The notes beneath the pieces are model-generated. The model saw only the letters and a program-made list of their open reading frames with translations. It searched no databases and had not been told where the DNA came from. This document shows positions 1-6,917 of a stretch of DNA of 43,019 nt, piece by piece. The position numbers and the translations under genes were made by a program. Each line of letters begins with the position of its first letter. Within the stretch, counting starts at the first letter, position 1. Source of the stretch: Akkermansiaceae bacterium (GTDB taxonomy: Bacteria > Verrucomicrobiota > Verrucomicrobiia > Verrucomicrobiales > Akkermansiaceae); NCBI GenBank assembly GCA_030725745.1, contig JANRFH010000006.1, positions 1 through 43,019 on the forward strand, given 5' to 3'.

Positions 1-45
1 GGGCATTCTTCATCTAAGTCTGCGGAGCGAAAGAAATCCTACCGA

Positions 46-1413
46 TTATAACTCAAACTCCACACCCGGCTCGGGAATGATGATCTCCGCATCTGGTAGG
101 CGGCTCTGGAGTTCCTCCTTGAACCACGCCATCGCGCCCTCGTCACCGTGCACGAGGAAGATTTTCTTCGGCTTCACCTTCACCGCGAAGTCCGCGATCG
201 CATCCCGCGTAGAGTGCCCGGAGAAATCGAATGCACGCACCTCGCAATTCAGAGGCACAGCGGGGTAGGCAGGATCGAGCACGATCTTGTCACCAGGCTT
301 CGCCGCGCGAATTTTCCCTCCAGGAGTTTGCGAATCCGCGTAGCCTACGAAAAACAAACCATGCTTCGGATTCTCCAGCACGCCTTGTCTGGCGAAATTA
401 TTAGAAACCGTTTTTTCCGACATCATTCCACTGGAGAGGGCGTAGATGCAGCCGTTGTGGAACGGGATGGGACCCACGCGCCTCTTGCCCTTGCCACCAC
501 CGGCTAACTCCATATCGTTCAGGAACTTGAAGCCGCGCTTGTTACGCCTACTCACATCGCTGAACTTGTCGTAAATTGTCGTCATCTTCGTGCTCAGGCC
601 ACCGATGTAAACGGGAGCTTTAGCGTTGACCAAACCTTCCTCCTTGAAGCGCTGAAGCATCGTCAACACTTCCTGCGTCTTACCCATCGCAAAAACAGGG
701 ATGAGCACGGAGCCGCCGCGTTTCAGCACTCCATCGATCGCCGCCGCCAGCTCGTTCTCCTCCTCATGCCGTGAGTAATCTGCCCGCCTCGGCTGCTCGC
801 CGCGCGTCGTTTCCACAATCAGCACATCCACTTCCTCCTCCGGGAAAATCGCGCCCTTCTGCAGCGTGCTGTCCTCAAAATTTACATCTCCCGTGTAAAA
901 AACTTTTTTCCCCTCCGCCTCAAACATCACCCCCACAGAGCCCATGATGTGCCCCGCATCGTAGAATTCCGCTGTGACTTTACCTGCATCATCCACATCG
1001 AACTTCCGTCCCACATTTCTGTATTCGAAAATCCCCTTCATTCTATCCAGCTCACCGTGGCGGAAAAACGGATAATCGCTGATACCAAGTTCCGTGCGCT
1101 TAGACTCCATTACATTTACAGAGTTATGCAGCATCGCACACGCAAGCTCTCCAGTCTCCGCAGATAAGAAAACCTTCGCGCCCCGCTGGCGTTTCACGAT
1201 CACAGGCAGAGTGCCAACATGATCCAGATGCGAGTGCGTCACGAAAATAGCATCCGCGGAATCCTGCTCAATCAGTTCGTAGCGCGGCTGCGCATCCAGA
1301 CCCTCTTCCTTCGGATGCATCCCCGCATCAAGCACGATCCTTACCCCACCGGACTCGAGCAAATACGAATTCGCCCCGATCCCCACATCCCTGCACATAC
1401 TTTTGAATACCAT
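46..1413 (-). CDS. MBL-fold beta-CASP RNA-processing-type hydrolase
   Basis: Likely a cytoplasmic zinc-dependent nuclease of the metallo-beta-lactamase/beta-CASP family (CPSF73/Ysh1-like), which cuts RNA or trims 3' ends; the substrate cannot be read from sequence. The zinc motif HSHLDH lies at residues 60-65 of the 455-residue form. It is followed by a GH-containing loop (DAGHIMGS), a YTGDVNFED strand with the conserved Asp, a central beta-CASP insertion, and a C-terminal RMMBL part (DFSGHSTRD, then FLVHGDE). The whole family architecture is present and of usual length. The ATG at 1413 was chosen; a TTG seven codons upstream is also in frame. The gene is a single leftward unit, and what lies downstream of it is outside the window. 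Family assignment is secure, the exact role is not. Confidence 0.85.
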   Translation of the reverse strand: MVFKSMCRDVGIGANSYLLESGGVRIVLDAGMHPKEEGLDAQPRYELIEQDSADAIFVTHSHLDHVGTLPVIVKRQRGAKVFLSAETGELACAMLHNSVNVMESKRTELGISDYPFFRHGELDRMKGIFEYRNVGRKFDVDDAGKVTAEFYDAGHIMGSVGVMFEAEGKKVFYTGDVNFEDSTLQKGAIFPEEEVDVLIVETTRGEQPRRADYSRHEEENELAAAIDGVLKRGGSVLIPVFAMGKTQEVLTMLQRFKEEGLVNAKAPVYIGGLSTKMTTIYDKFSDVSRRNKRGFKFLNDMELAGGGKGKRRVGPIPFHNGCIYALSSGMMSEKTVSNNFARQGVLENPKHGLFFVGYADSQTPGGKIRAAKPGDKIVLDPAYPAVPLNCEVRAFDFSGHSTRDAIADFAVKVKPKKIFLVHGDEGAMAWFKEELQSRLPDAEIIIPEPGVEFEL

Positions 1414-1537
1414 CTGTCCGGGCAGACTCCCCAATGCCCCCCGTCATGTCAACTGTCCGGCTACCTAATTCATTTATAAATTCTTACTAAAACTATGTAA
1501 TATATGTCAGATCTGCTCTAAGAACACTGCTCCCCCC

Positions 1538-2015
1538 ATGCGTTTTTCACTCCAGTTTTCCGTGTTTTTTATGACGGTTGCTGCCTCACAGGCTCTGGAG
1601 ATCCGCACCTATTCATCCGCGCGTCACGACCGTTTCATCACCGGCGGCATCTCCGGCACCACGCTCAATCCCGACGCTTACTACGACTCCAGCCTCTACA
1701 CCGGCGTGGGCTTTGCTACACAAGGAGCGGATGGCAGGCTACCCCCTCGCCCCGCAGAGCTCCGAAGAGAACGGCATCCTAACCTTCACCTACGCTCGCC
1801 GCACCGATGCCGCCGCCCGCGGCCTCACCTACGCGGCCGAATTTTCCGAAACCCTCGAAGCCCCATCATGGAGCACCACCCTCCCCGCAGGAGCCAGCAG
1901 CTCCGCCGTGCCCTTCGATCCCGCGGTCCCCGGCTACGAGCAGGTCAGCGTCTCCATTCCCACCGGCTCGCCGGACAAAAACTTCGTCCGGGTAAGCGTC
2001 ACGCTGAACGAGTAG
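1538..2015 (+). pseudogene. Decayed secreted protein (internal deletion plus frameshift)
   Basis: Remnant of a secreted protein. The first frame encodes a signal peptide (MRFSLQFSVFFMTVAASQA) followed by LEIRTYSSARHDRF and a stretch ending TGVGFATQ at about 1725. From there the sensible protein continues in another frame, from YPLAPQSSEENG to the stop at 2015 (…FVRVSVTLNE). The N-terminal piece resembles the start of large exported, trypsin-like or autotransporter-like proteins I associate with Verrucomicrobiota, and the C-terminal piece resembles their final beta-rich domain (from memory, not searched). The middle is gone and the join is out of frame, so no functional product is expected. 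The stop lies seven bases from the convergent asnS end. A programmed frameshift is conceivable but less likely given the missing middle. Confidence 0.6.
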
Positions 2016-2021
2016 CGCCAC

Positions 2022-3377
2022 TCAATACTCGCAATGCCCCGGCGTCCTCGGGAACGGGATCACATCGCGGATGTTAGAAATCCCAGTCACAAACATCAGC
2101 AGCCGCTCAAACCCGAGGCCGAAGCCCGCATGCGGCACCGTCCCGTATTTCCGCAGATCCGCATACCAGCCGTATGCCTCCGCATCGATCCCGTGTTGTT
2201 TGAAATTTTCTAACAAAACATCATACCTCTCCTCACGCTGTGACCCACCGATGATCTCACCAATCCCCGGCACCAGCACATCCATCGCCGTCACCGTCTT
2301 GCCATCGTCATTGAGGCGCATGTAGAAAGGCTTAATCTCCTTCGGGTAGTTGAAAACAATCACCGGTTGCTTGAAATGCTCCTCCGTCAGCCAACGCTCA
2401 TGCTCGGACTGGAGATTCAGCCCGTATTTCACCGGGTATTGGAAATCCTTGCCCGATTCCTCCAGCAGCTTCACCGCATCCGTGTAGGAAATGCGCACGA
2501 AAGGTTTCCCCAACACCCCCTCCAGCCGCTCGCGCAGCCCCTTGTCCACAAACTTCTCGAAAATCGCCAGATCCGGATCCGCCAGCGCCTCCTTCACTAG
2601 GAAACGCAGCATCTCCTCAGCCACATCCATGTCCCCCGCCAGATCGCAAAACGCCATCTCCGGCTCCACCATCCAGAACTCCGCCGCATGCCGCGAAGTG
2701 TTCGAGTTCTCTGCCCGGAATGTGGGGCCGAACGTGTAGATATTCGAGAGCGCACACGCCGTCGCCTCCCCCTCCAGCTGCCCGGAAACCGTCAGATACG
2801 CACGTTTCCCGAAAAAATCCTCCGCATCCTTCCCGATCTTATCATCCGGCAAACTCGTCACGCGAAACATCTCCCCCGCCCCCTCGCAATCGCTCGCCGT
2901 GATAATCGGCGTATGCATGTAAACAAAATCCCTCTCTTGGAAAAACCGATGCACCGCATACGCCATCCGCGATCTCACCCGGAACGCCGCCCCAAACAAA
3001 TTCGTCCTCGGCCTCAAATGCGCGATCGACCGCAAAAACTCCGGCGTGTGCCCCTTTTTCTGCAACGGATAATCCTCCGGAGCCGTCCCGATCAACCTCA
3101 CCGACACCGCCTGCATCTCCCAATCCTGCCCCTTCGCCGGAGACGGCACCAATTTCCCCGAAACACACACCGAAGCCCCCGTCGTCATCTTCGCCACATC
3201 CTCATACCCCGGAATCCCCGCATCCGCCACAATCTGCAAATTCCCCAAGCAAGACCCGTCATTCAGTTCAATAAACGAAAACGCCTTCGAGTCCCGCCGC
3301 GTCCGCACCCACCCCGCCACCTCCAATGAATCGGAGCCTTCCGTGCGTGCTAAGACGTGCTTGATAAGTGTTCGCAT
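2022..3377 (-). CDS. asnS: Asparaginyl-tRNA synthetase
   Basis: Class IIb aminoacyl-tRNA synthetase that charges tRNA-Asn with asparagine in the cytoplasm. The 451 residues start with an OB-fold anticodon-binding domain (LEVAGWVRTRRDSKAFSF, about 18-105). The class II catalytic core follows: motif 2 region TFRAENSNTSRHAAEFWMVE, then the C-terminal motif 3 region GFGLGFERLLMF, ending in FPRTPGHCEY, which is diagnostic for AsnS over AspRS and LysRS. Length is normal for bacterial AsnS. The ATG at 3377 is preceded by an A/T-rich leader (3386-3410) rather than a clear Shine-Dalgarno. Presence of AsnS means Asn-tRNA need not be made only by the GatCAB route. It converges on the decayed gene at 1538-2015. 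Confidence 0.96.
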   Translation of the reverse strand: MRTLIKHVLARTEGSDSLEVAGWVRTRRDSKAFSFIELNDGSCLGNLQIVADAGIPGYEDVAKMTTGASVCVSGKLVPSPAKGQDWEMQAVSVRLIGTAPEDYPLQKKGHTPEFLRSIAHLRPRTNLFGAAFRVRSRMAYAVHRFFQERDFVYMHTPIITASDCEGAGEMFRVTSLPDDKIGKDAEDFFGKRAYLTVSGQLEGEATACALSNIYTFGPTFRAENSNTSRHAAEFWMVEPEMAFCDLAGDMDVAEEMLRFLVKEALADPDLAIFEKFVDKGLRERLEGVLGKPFVRISYTDAVKLLEESGKDFQYPVKYGLNLQSEHERWLTEEHFKQPVIVFNYPKEIKPFYMRLNDDGKTVTAMDVLVPGIGEIIGGSQREERYDVLLENFKQHGIDAEAYGWYADLRKYGTVPHAGFGLGFERLLMFVTGISNIRDVIPFPRTPGHCEY

Positions 3378-3680
3378 GGGCGAAACTCTAAATTTTAAAC
3401 GTTAAACCTCAAGGAAGATGCTTCCGCCAATTCGCCTCCCCGCAATCGCCCGGCAAGCCCCGTCATAACACGGCGTAGCCGCAAGGAGGGGCTGAAATCT
3501 TCCGCCCGGCAACCCCAGCCATATCCAACGCATCAGAATTTCCACAGCAGTTTCCGCAGCAGTCTCCGCAAACCCTCACATCTATTGACATCACCATCTA
3601 TTTCAGCAAGCCTCCAGACAATGAAAACCAGCACGCATATCGGCGATCGGTGAAACCAATTACACTGTTGCCAAAAAATA
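3378..3680. other. Gene-free stretch upstream of asnS
   Basis: About 300 bases with no convincing gene. Nearest asnS is a low-complexity run, CTCTAAATTTTAAACGTTAAA on the top strand (3386 onward), similar to leaders in front of fusA, map and secY. A short direct repeat CGCCCGGCAA occurs near 3448 and again near 3500, and the text between is GC-rich without codon structure. Base composition drops to AT-rich from about 3560 into the next gene. Confidence 0.5.
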
Positions 3681-4280
3681 GTGAGAAGAGTAGCAAAATG
3701 GACGTTGATCACCCTGTTAGGGTGTGTCGCCATTTTTTCCCTGTTCTGGATGTATTTCAGCTATCGCCGTCAGGCCATCGCAGGTGATTGGACTGATCCA
3801 GTAGTAGAGTTTTGTGAAGTTCGTCACAGCACGAATTCAGACCAGTCGGTATTTCTCATTCACTACTATTACACTGTTTCACAGACTGCAAAATTAAAGC
3901 ATCCATTTTATGTTTGGAAGGATACAGCTTGGGAAAGACGAATCGATGAAAGACATCATTCCATCGCCAGAGGTTACGGGGTAAGCATCGTAGAAAGTGG
4001 AAAAGTTTTCACTTTTCCAGTGGGCAATGCAATCGACCAGGTCTTGTGGTCTGATGCAATTGCCCTGTGCATAATAGGGAATGGATGGCTAAGTGTTGAT
4101 GGTTCTGAACGTGAGGTATTACCAGCCTCATTCATTCCGCCTTCTGGACTGACTAATTCACTATCTGAAAAAGAACTCATGGTGCCCACCTCAGCAGAGA
4201 GGCACCCCGCGATTGCGACGCTTATTCGTGATCAAAACCTAGGAGACAGAGAGGGACGCAACTATTACAAACCCAAATGA
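3681..4280 (+). CDS. Orphan membrane-anchored protein, function unknown
   Basis: I do not recognise this 199-residue protein. A GTG start gives a short basic N-terminus and one hydrophobic segment (about residues 7-27, TLITLLGCVAIFSLFWMYF). A soluble remainder follows with aromatic-rich stretches (FLIHYYYTVSQ, FYVWKDTAWERR), so a single-pass inner-membrane anchor with the bulk outside the cytoplasm is likely. No catalytic motif or metal site is obvious. Codon use and base content are clearly more AT-rich than the flanking asnS and hsp20 genes, and the gene stands alone between gene-free stretches. This fits recent acquisition. No Shine-Dalgarno sits before the GTG, so the start is uncertain. 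Confidence 0.55.
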   Translation: MRRVAKWTLITLLGCVAIFSLFWMYFSYRRQAIAGDWTDPVVEFCEVRHSTNSDQSVFLIHYYYTVSQTAKLKHPFYVWKDTAWERRIDERHHSIARGYGVSIVESGKVFTFPVGNAIDQVLWSDAIALCIIGNGWLSVDGSEREVLPASFIPPSGLTNSLSEKELMVPTSAERHPAIATLIRDQNLGDREGRNYYKPK

Positions 4281-4740
4281 GCCAACAAGTTGCTGTGCTG
4301 AATTAGAGCACAGACCAGCCCACGATGGTAATTGAGTTGGGCACAGATAGGCTCCATTTCCTCCTAAATGTGATTTCTATTAAAAGGGACAGGCCTCTTG
4401 TATAGCAGGCTCATCCAGTTAGGGAGACCTGGAATTCTTAAGTCCCGGCAGGGACGATCAGAACGTAGCCGGGCGGTGGAGTAAAACGGAACCCCCGGAC
4501 ATATGCCACAAGGGATCTGGCGGGCAAGGGGTAGACTCCGCCACCAGTTCTGCTCCGCCGCAGCCCACCAACGGCATGGCATGATTGCGGCTTCGGCGGT
4601 GCCCGTGAGTGACGGCGATTGCCGCTCGCCGCCGTTTTCCATGGCCATTTTACCCCGCATTCCGCTGCGCTGCATACGGGGCTACGCTCTGGACACCCCT
4701 CCGGGGTTTGGATTCCGGGCTTTTCCCTAGCTTGATCGCC

Positions 4741-4768
4741 ATGGGGAGGTCGCCATGGGGAGGTCGCC
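4741..4768. repeat. 14-bp tandem duplication
   Basis: Two perfect head-to-tail copies of ATGGGGAGGTCGCC at 4741-4754 and 4755-4768, with a partial unit (GATCGCC) just before and ATCG after. They lie in non-coding DNA, so slippage is the simplest origin. Confidence 0.8.
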
Positions 4769-4948
4769 ATCGCTTCCGAGGCATTGTTCAGGACGGGAAC
4801 CCTGTGTCATTTCGTCACCCCCACCGGGAACGCCTGTCCAGCCGGACGCGTCATTTTTTCCCGGAAAATGCAAATGGAAATCTCCAAACCCTTGATTCCA
4901 AAGGGATCAGCGATCTGGACTAGTTCCTGCATTCTATTTCCCCAACAA

Positions 4949-4976
4949 GCCGTCCGGCACCAATTCGCCGGGCGGC
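4949..4976 (+). promoter_or_regulatory. GC-rich hairpin in the hsp20 leader
   Basis: The arms GCCGTCCGGC (4949-4958) and GCCGGGCGGC (4967-4976) pair at nine of ten positions around an 8-base loop. The hairpin ends 22 bases before the hsp20 ATG. Its position would suit a temperature-sensitive or stabilising leader structure, but it does not cover an obvious ribosome site, so its role is open. Confidence 0.45.
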
Positions 4977-4998
4977 GAACTTCAAACCAATAGAAATT

Positions 4999-5454
4999 AT
5001 GAGCACAATTACCACATGGAACCCCTATCAAGAACTCGAGCGCATCCAAGATCGCGTCTTCCGCGCCATCCGCACTGCAAACGGCCAATGCGACAGCGAG
5101 GGAGCATGCCTCCCCACACCTGCCGATTGGTCGCCCGCCGTCGAGGTCTCTGAAAACGAAACACAATACTCCATCAGCGCCGATCTCCCGCAGGTCTCAC
5201 GCGAAGATGTGAAAGTCGTTGTTGAAAACGACAGCCTCATCGTCAGCGGCGAGCGCAAGCAAGCAGAGGCACCGGAGGGCACGAAAGTCCATCGCAGCGA
5301 GCGCCGCTACGGCACGTTCCGCAGGACGTTCAACCTCCCCGACGATGCCGATGCAGAAGCTGTCAATGCCTCCTTCAAAGACGGCGTGCTGACGGTCACC
5401 ATCGCGAAAAGCGAGGCGAAGAAGCCGAAAAATATCGAAGTCCGGGTGGACTGA
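4999..5454 (+). CDS. Hsp20/alpha-crystallin small heat-shock protein
   Basis: ATP-independent holdase chaperone that binds unfolding proteins and forms oligomers in the cytoplasm. It has 151 residues. A short N-terminal arm (NPYQELERIQDRVFRAI) is typical of the bacterial IbpA/Hsp18 class. The alpha-crystallin domain runs from about residue 47 (WSPAVEVSENETQYSISADLP) to 143 and includes the signature GVLTVTIAKSEAKK. The C-terminal IEV is a weak version of the I-x-I/V oligomerisation motif. The gene is a single rightward unit with a leader hairpin (4949-4976) and a strong terminator directly after it. Heat control is expected but no CIRCE element (GAGTGCTAA-type inverted repeat) is visible upstream. 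Confidence 0.93.
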   Translation: MSTITTWNPYQELERIQDRVFRAIRTANGQCDSEGACLPTPADWSPAVEVSENETQYSISADLPQVSREDVKVVVENDSLIVSGERKQAEAPEGTKVHRSERRYGTFRRTFNLPDDADAEAVNASFKDGVLTVTIAKSEAKKPKNIEVRVD

Positions 5455-5472
5455 TTTCATGGATCGTTTTGG

Positions 5473-5506
5473 GCGGGAGGCATCTTCGGGTGCCTCCCGC
5501 TTTTTT
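5473..5506 (+). terminator. Rho-independent terminator of hsp20
   Basis: A perfect 10-bp stem (GCGGGAGGCA at 5473-5482 pairs with TGCCTCCCGC at 5491-5500), an 8-base loop and six Ts, starting 19 bases after the hsp20 stop. Textbook intrinsic terminator. Confidence 0.92.
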
Positions 5507-5634
5507 GTGTGCAGCCCTCGCCGAGGCGAAATATCTGCCCGTTTCCTCGCGTATCTTGTGGCATCACCCGGCACCCCGCCTGCCATACCCGGACTTGCCA
5601 TTGCTACGGGTGCCGCTACATTCTTCCCAAATAA

Positions 5635-6477
5635 ATGAAGTGTTTTTCTCTCTCAACCGCCGCGCTGCTGTGTGCCGCAATCTCCGCTTCCGCTCAGGAA
5701 TCCGTTGAGGCCGTCACCGCGAAGCAAACGAATTTCCTAGAGATCGTCCAAGCTGGCGGGATCATGATGTATCCTCTCGCCCTGATCTCGGTCATCGGCG
5801 GCGTCCTTATCCTGCTCTACCTCCTCACGATCCGTCGCAACGCCGTCGTCAGCGACAAATTCATGAACAATGCAGAGGCGATGATCCGCAAACGCGATTA
5901 CCTCGGCCTTGTCGCCTACTGCCACCGCCAGAACGAATCCATGGCGCGCGTGACCCAGAAAACCCTCGATTTCTTCACAAAATACCCCAGCGCCTCCTTC
6001 GGCGAAGTCCGTGAAGTCGCCGAGGCAGAGGGCTCGCGCCAAGCGGGCATGCTCAGCTCTCGCATCACTTATCTTGCTGATATTGGCTCCATCGCTCCAA
6101 TGGTCGGCCTGCTTGGCACCGTGCTCGGCATGATCAAATCCTTCCTCCAAATCTCCGGTGGCGATGTCCAAGGCGTGCGCCAAATGGAACTCGCAGAAGG
6201 TGTTTCCGAAGCCCTCATCACCACCGCCGCCGGCCTCGCCATCGGCATCCCGGCACTCGTTTTCTACTCTCTCTTCCGTGGCCGTGTGCAGAAATACATT
6301 GCCGAGCTCGAAGCCGCCGCCACCCACCTCATGGCACTTCTTCACACTCAGGTCGCCCACCAGCAACCCGGCGGAGCCCAAGTCGCTGACACGCCCGCCC
6401 AGCGCTCCCGCGAGGATTACGCCATGCCGGTGCCATCCCCGCTCGGCAACGACCGCCCAGATCTCCACGGCATCTAA
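5635..6477 (+). CDS. MotA/TolQ/ExbB-family proton-channel protein
   Basis: Inner-membrane channel subunit that, with an ExbD/TolR partner, couples proton flow to work across the periplasm. In the 280 residues, a cleavable-looking signal peptide (ending near residue 20, ISASAQ) precedes three membrane segments: about 45-66 (MMYPLALISVIGGVLILLYLL), about 140-170 (IGSIAPMVGLLGTVLGMIKSF) and about 190-215 (TTAAGLAIGIPALVFYSLF). Segments two and three carry the family's conserved Gly/Ala/Thr-rich pattern. An extra N-terminal signal-like region is known in a subset of ExbB proteins. It is first in an operon with the ExbD/TolR gene (12 bases on) and a TPR protein. Tol versus Exb identity cannot be settled; no TonB or TolA gene lies nearby. 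Confidence 0.9.
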   Translation: MKCFSLSTAALLCAAISASAQESVEAVTAKQTNFLEIVQAGGIMMYPLALISVIGGVLILLYLLTIRRNAVVSDKFMNNAEAMIRKRDYLGLVAYCHRQNESMARVTQKTLDFFTKYPSASFGEVREVAEAEGSRQAGMLSSRITYLADIGSIAPMVGLLGTVLGMIKSFLQISGGDVQGVRQMELAEGVSEALITTAAGLAIGIPALVFYSLFRGRVQKYIAELEAAATHLMALLHTQVAHQQPGGAQVADTPAQRSREDYAMPVPSPLGNDRPDLHGI

Positions 6478-6489
6478 CCACGCCTCACC

Positions 6490-6909
6490 ATGAAGTTTTC
6501 TAACAGACAACCGGAAGCCGCCACCATGCAGTTGGCGCCGATGATCGACATCGTTTTCCTGCTGCTCATCTTTTTCATCGTCACCTGGCAGTTCACCCGC
6601 TCGGAAACGGAACTCTCCGTCTCCGTCCCCACCGCCCAGGAAGGCGCGGAACCCGAGCGCCAGATGGGTGAAATCGTCATCAACATCCTCGCAGACGAAA
6701 CCATACGCGTGGAGGGCACCACGGTGGATCTCGACCAGCTTTACGAAAAGCTTTCCTCCATCGCTGCTCAGTTTGAGAACCAGCCTGTCCGCATACGCGG
6801 CGATGGTGGAGTTGTCTACCAGCGCCTCGTCGAGGTCATCGATACCTGCCAGAAGGCCGGTATCTGGAACATTTCCTTCGCCACTCAGCGACCCACCCCG
6901 TCTAATTAG
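6490..6909 (+). CDS. ExbD/TolR-family biopolymer transport protein
   Basis: Partner of the upstream TolQ/ExbB channel: one membrane helix plus a periplasmic domain that links proton flow to an energy-transducing protein. In 139 residues, the helix LAPMIDIVFLLLIFFIVTW (about 15-34) carries the essential membrane Asp at residue 20. The periplasmic part ends in the usual QPVRIRGDGGVVYQRLVEVIDTCQKAGI pattern around residues 95-125. Length is typical. It begins 12 bases after exbB and is followed 8 bases later by the TPR gene, so the three are almost certainly co-transcribed. Confidence 0.92.
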   Translation: MKFSNRQPEAATMQLAPMIDIVFLLLIFFIVTWQFTRSETELSVSVPTAQEGAEPERQMGEIVINILADETIRVEGTTVDLDQLYEKLSSIAAQFENQPVRIRGDGGVVYQRLVEVIDTCQKAGIWNISFATQRPTPSN

Positions 6910-6917
6910 ATACCGGA

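Larger units (their letters stand above)
4281..4998. other. 0.7-kb gene-free stretch with repeat-like DNA
   Basis: No believable gene. Several overlapping short reading frames on both strands have no start signals and mutually exclusive frames. The centre (about 4438-4735) is GC-rich, includes the palindrome GTCCCGGCAGGGAC at 4441-4454, and resembles the dispersed 'CCGGCTACGTTCTGATCGTC'-type intergenic text I recall from Planctomycetes, Verrucomicrobia and Bacteroidetes genomes (memory only). A perfect 14-bp tandem duplication (ATGGGGAGGTCGCC twice) occupies 4741-4768. The last 50 bases form the hsp20 leader. Confidence 0.5.

Noticed and set aside
3586-3625. TTGACA box as a promoter for the orphan gene
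   Set aside because: No acceptable -10 box lies 16-18 bases downstream.
4438-4923. Overlapping short frames on both strands
   Set aside because: Mutually exclusive frames in repeat-like DNA, no ribosome site, low-complexity products.
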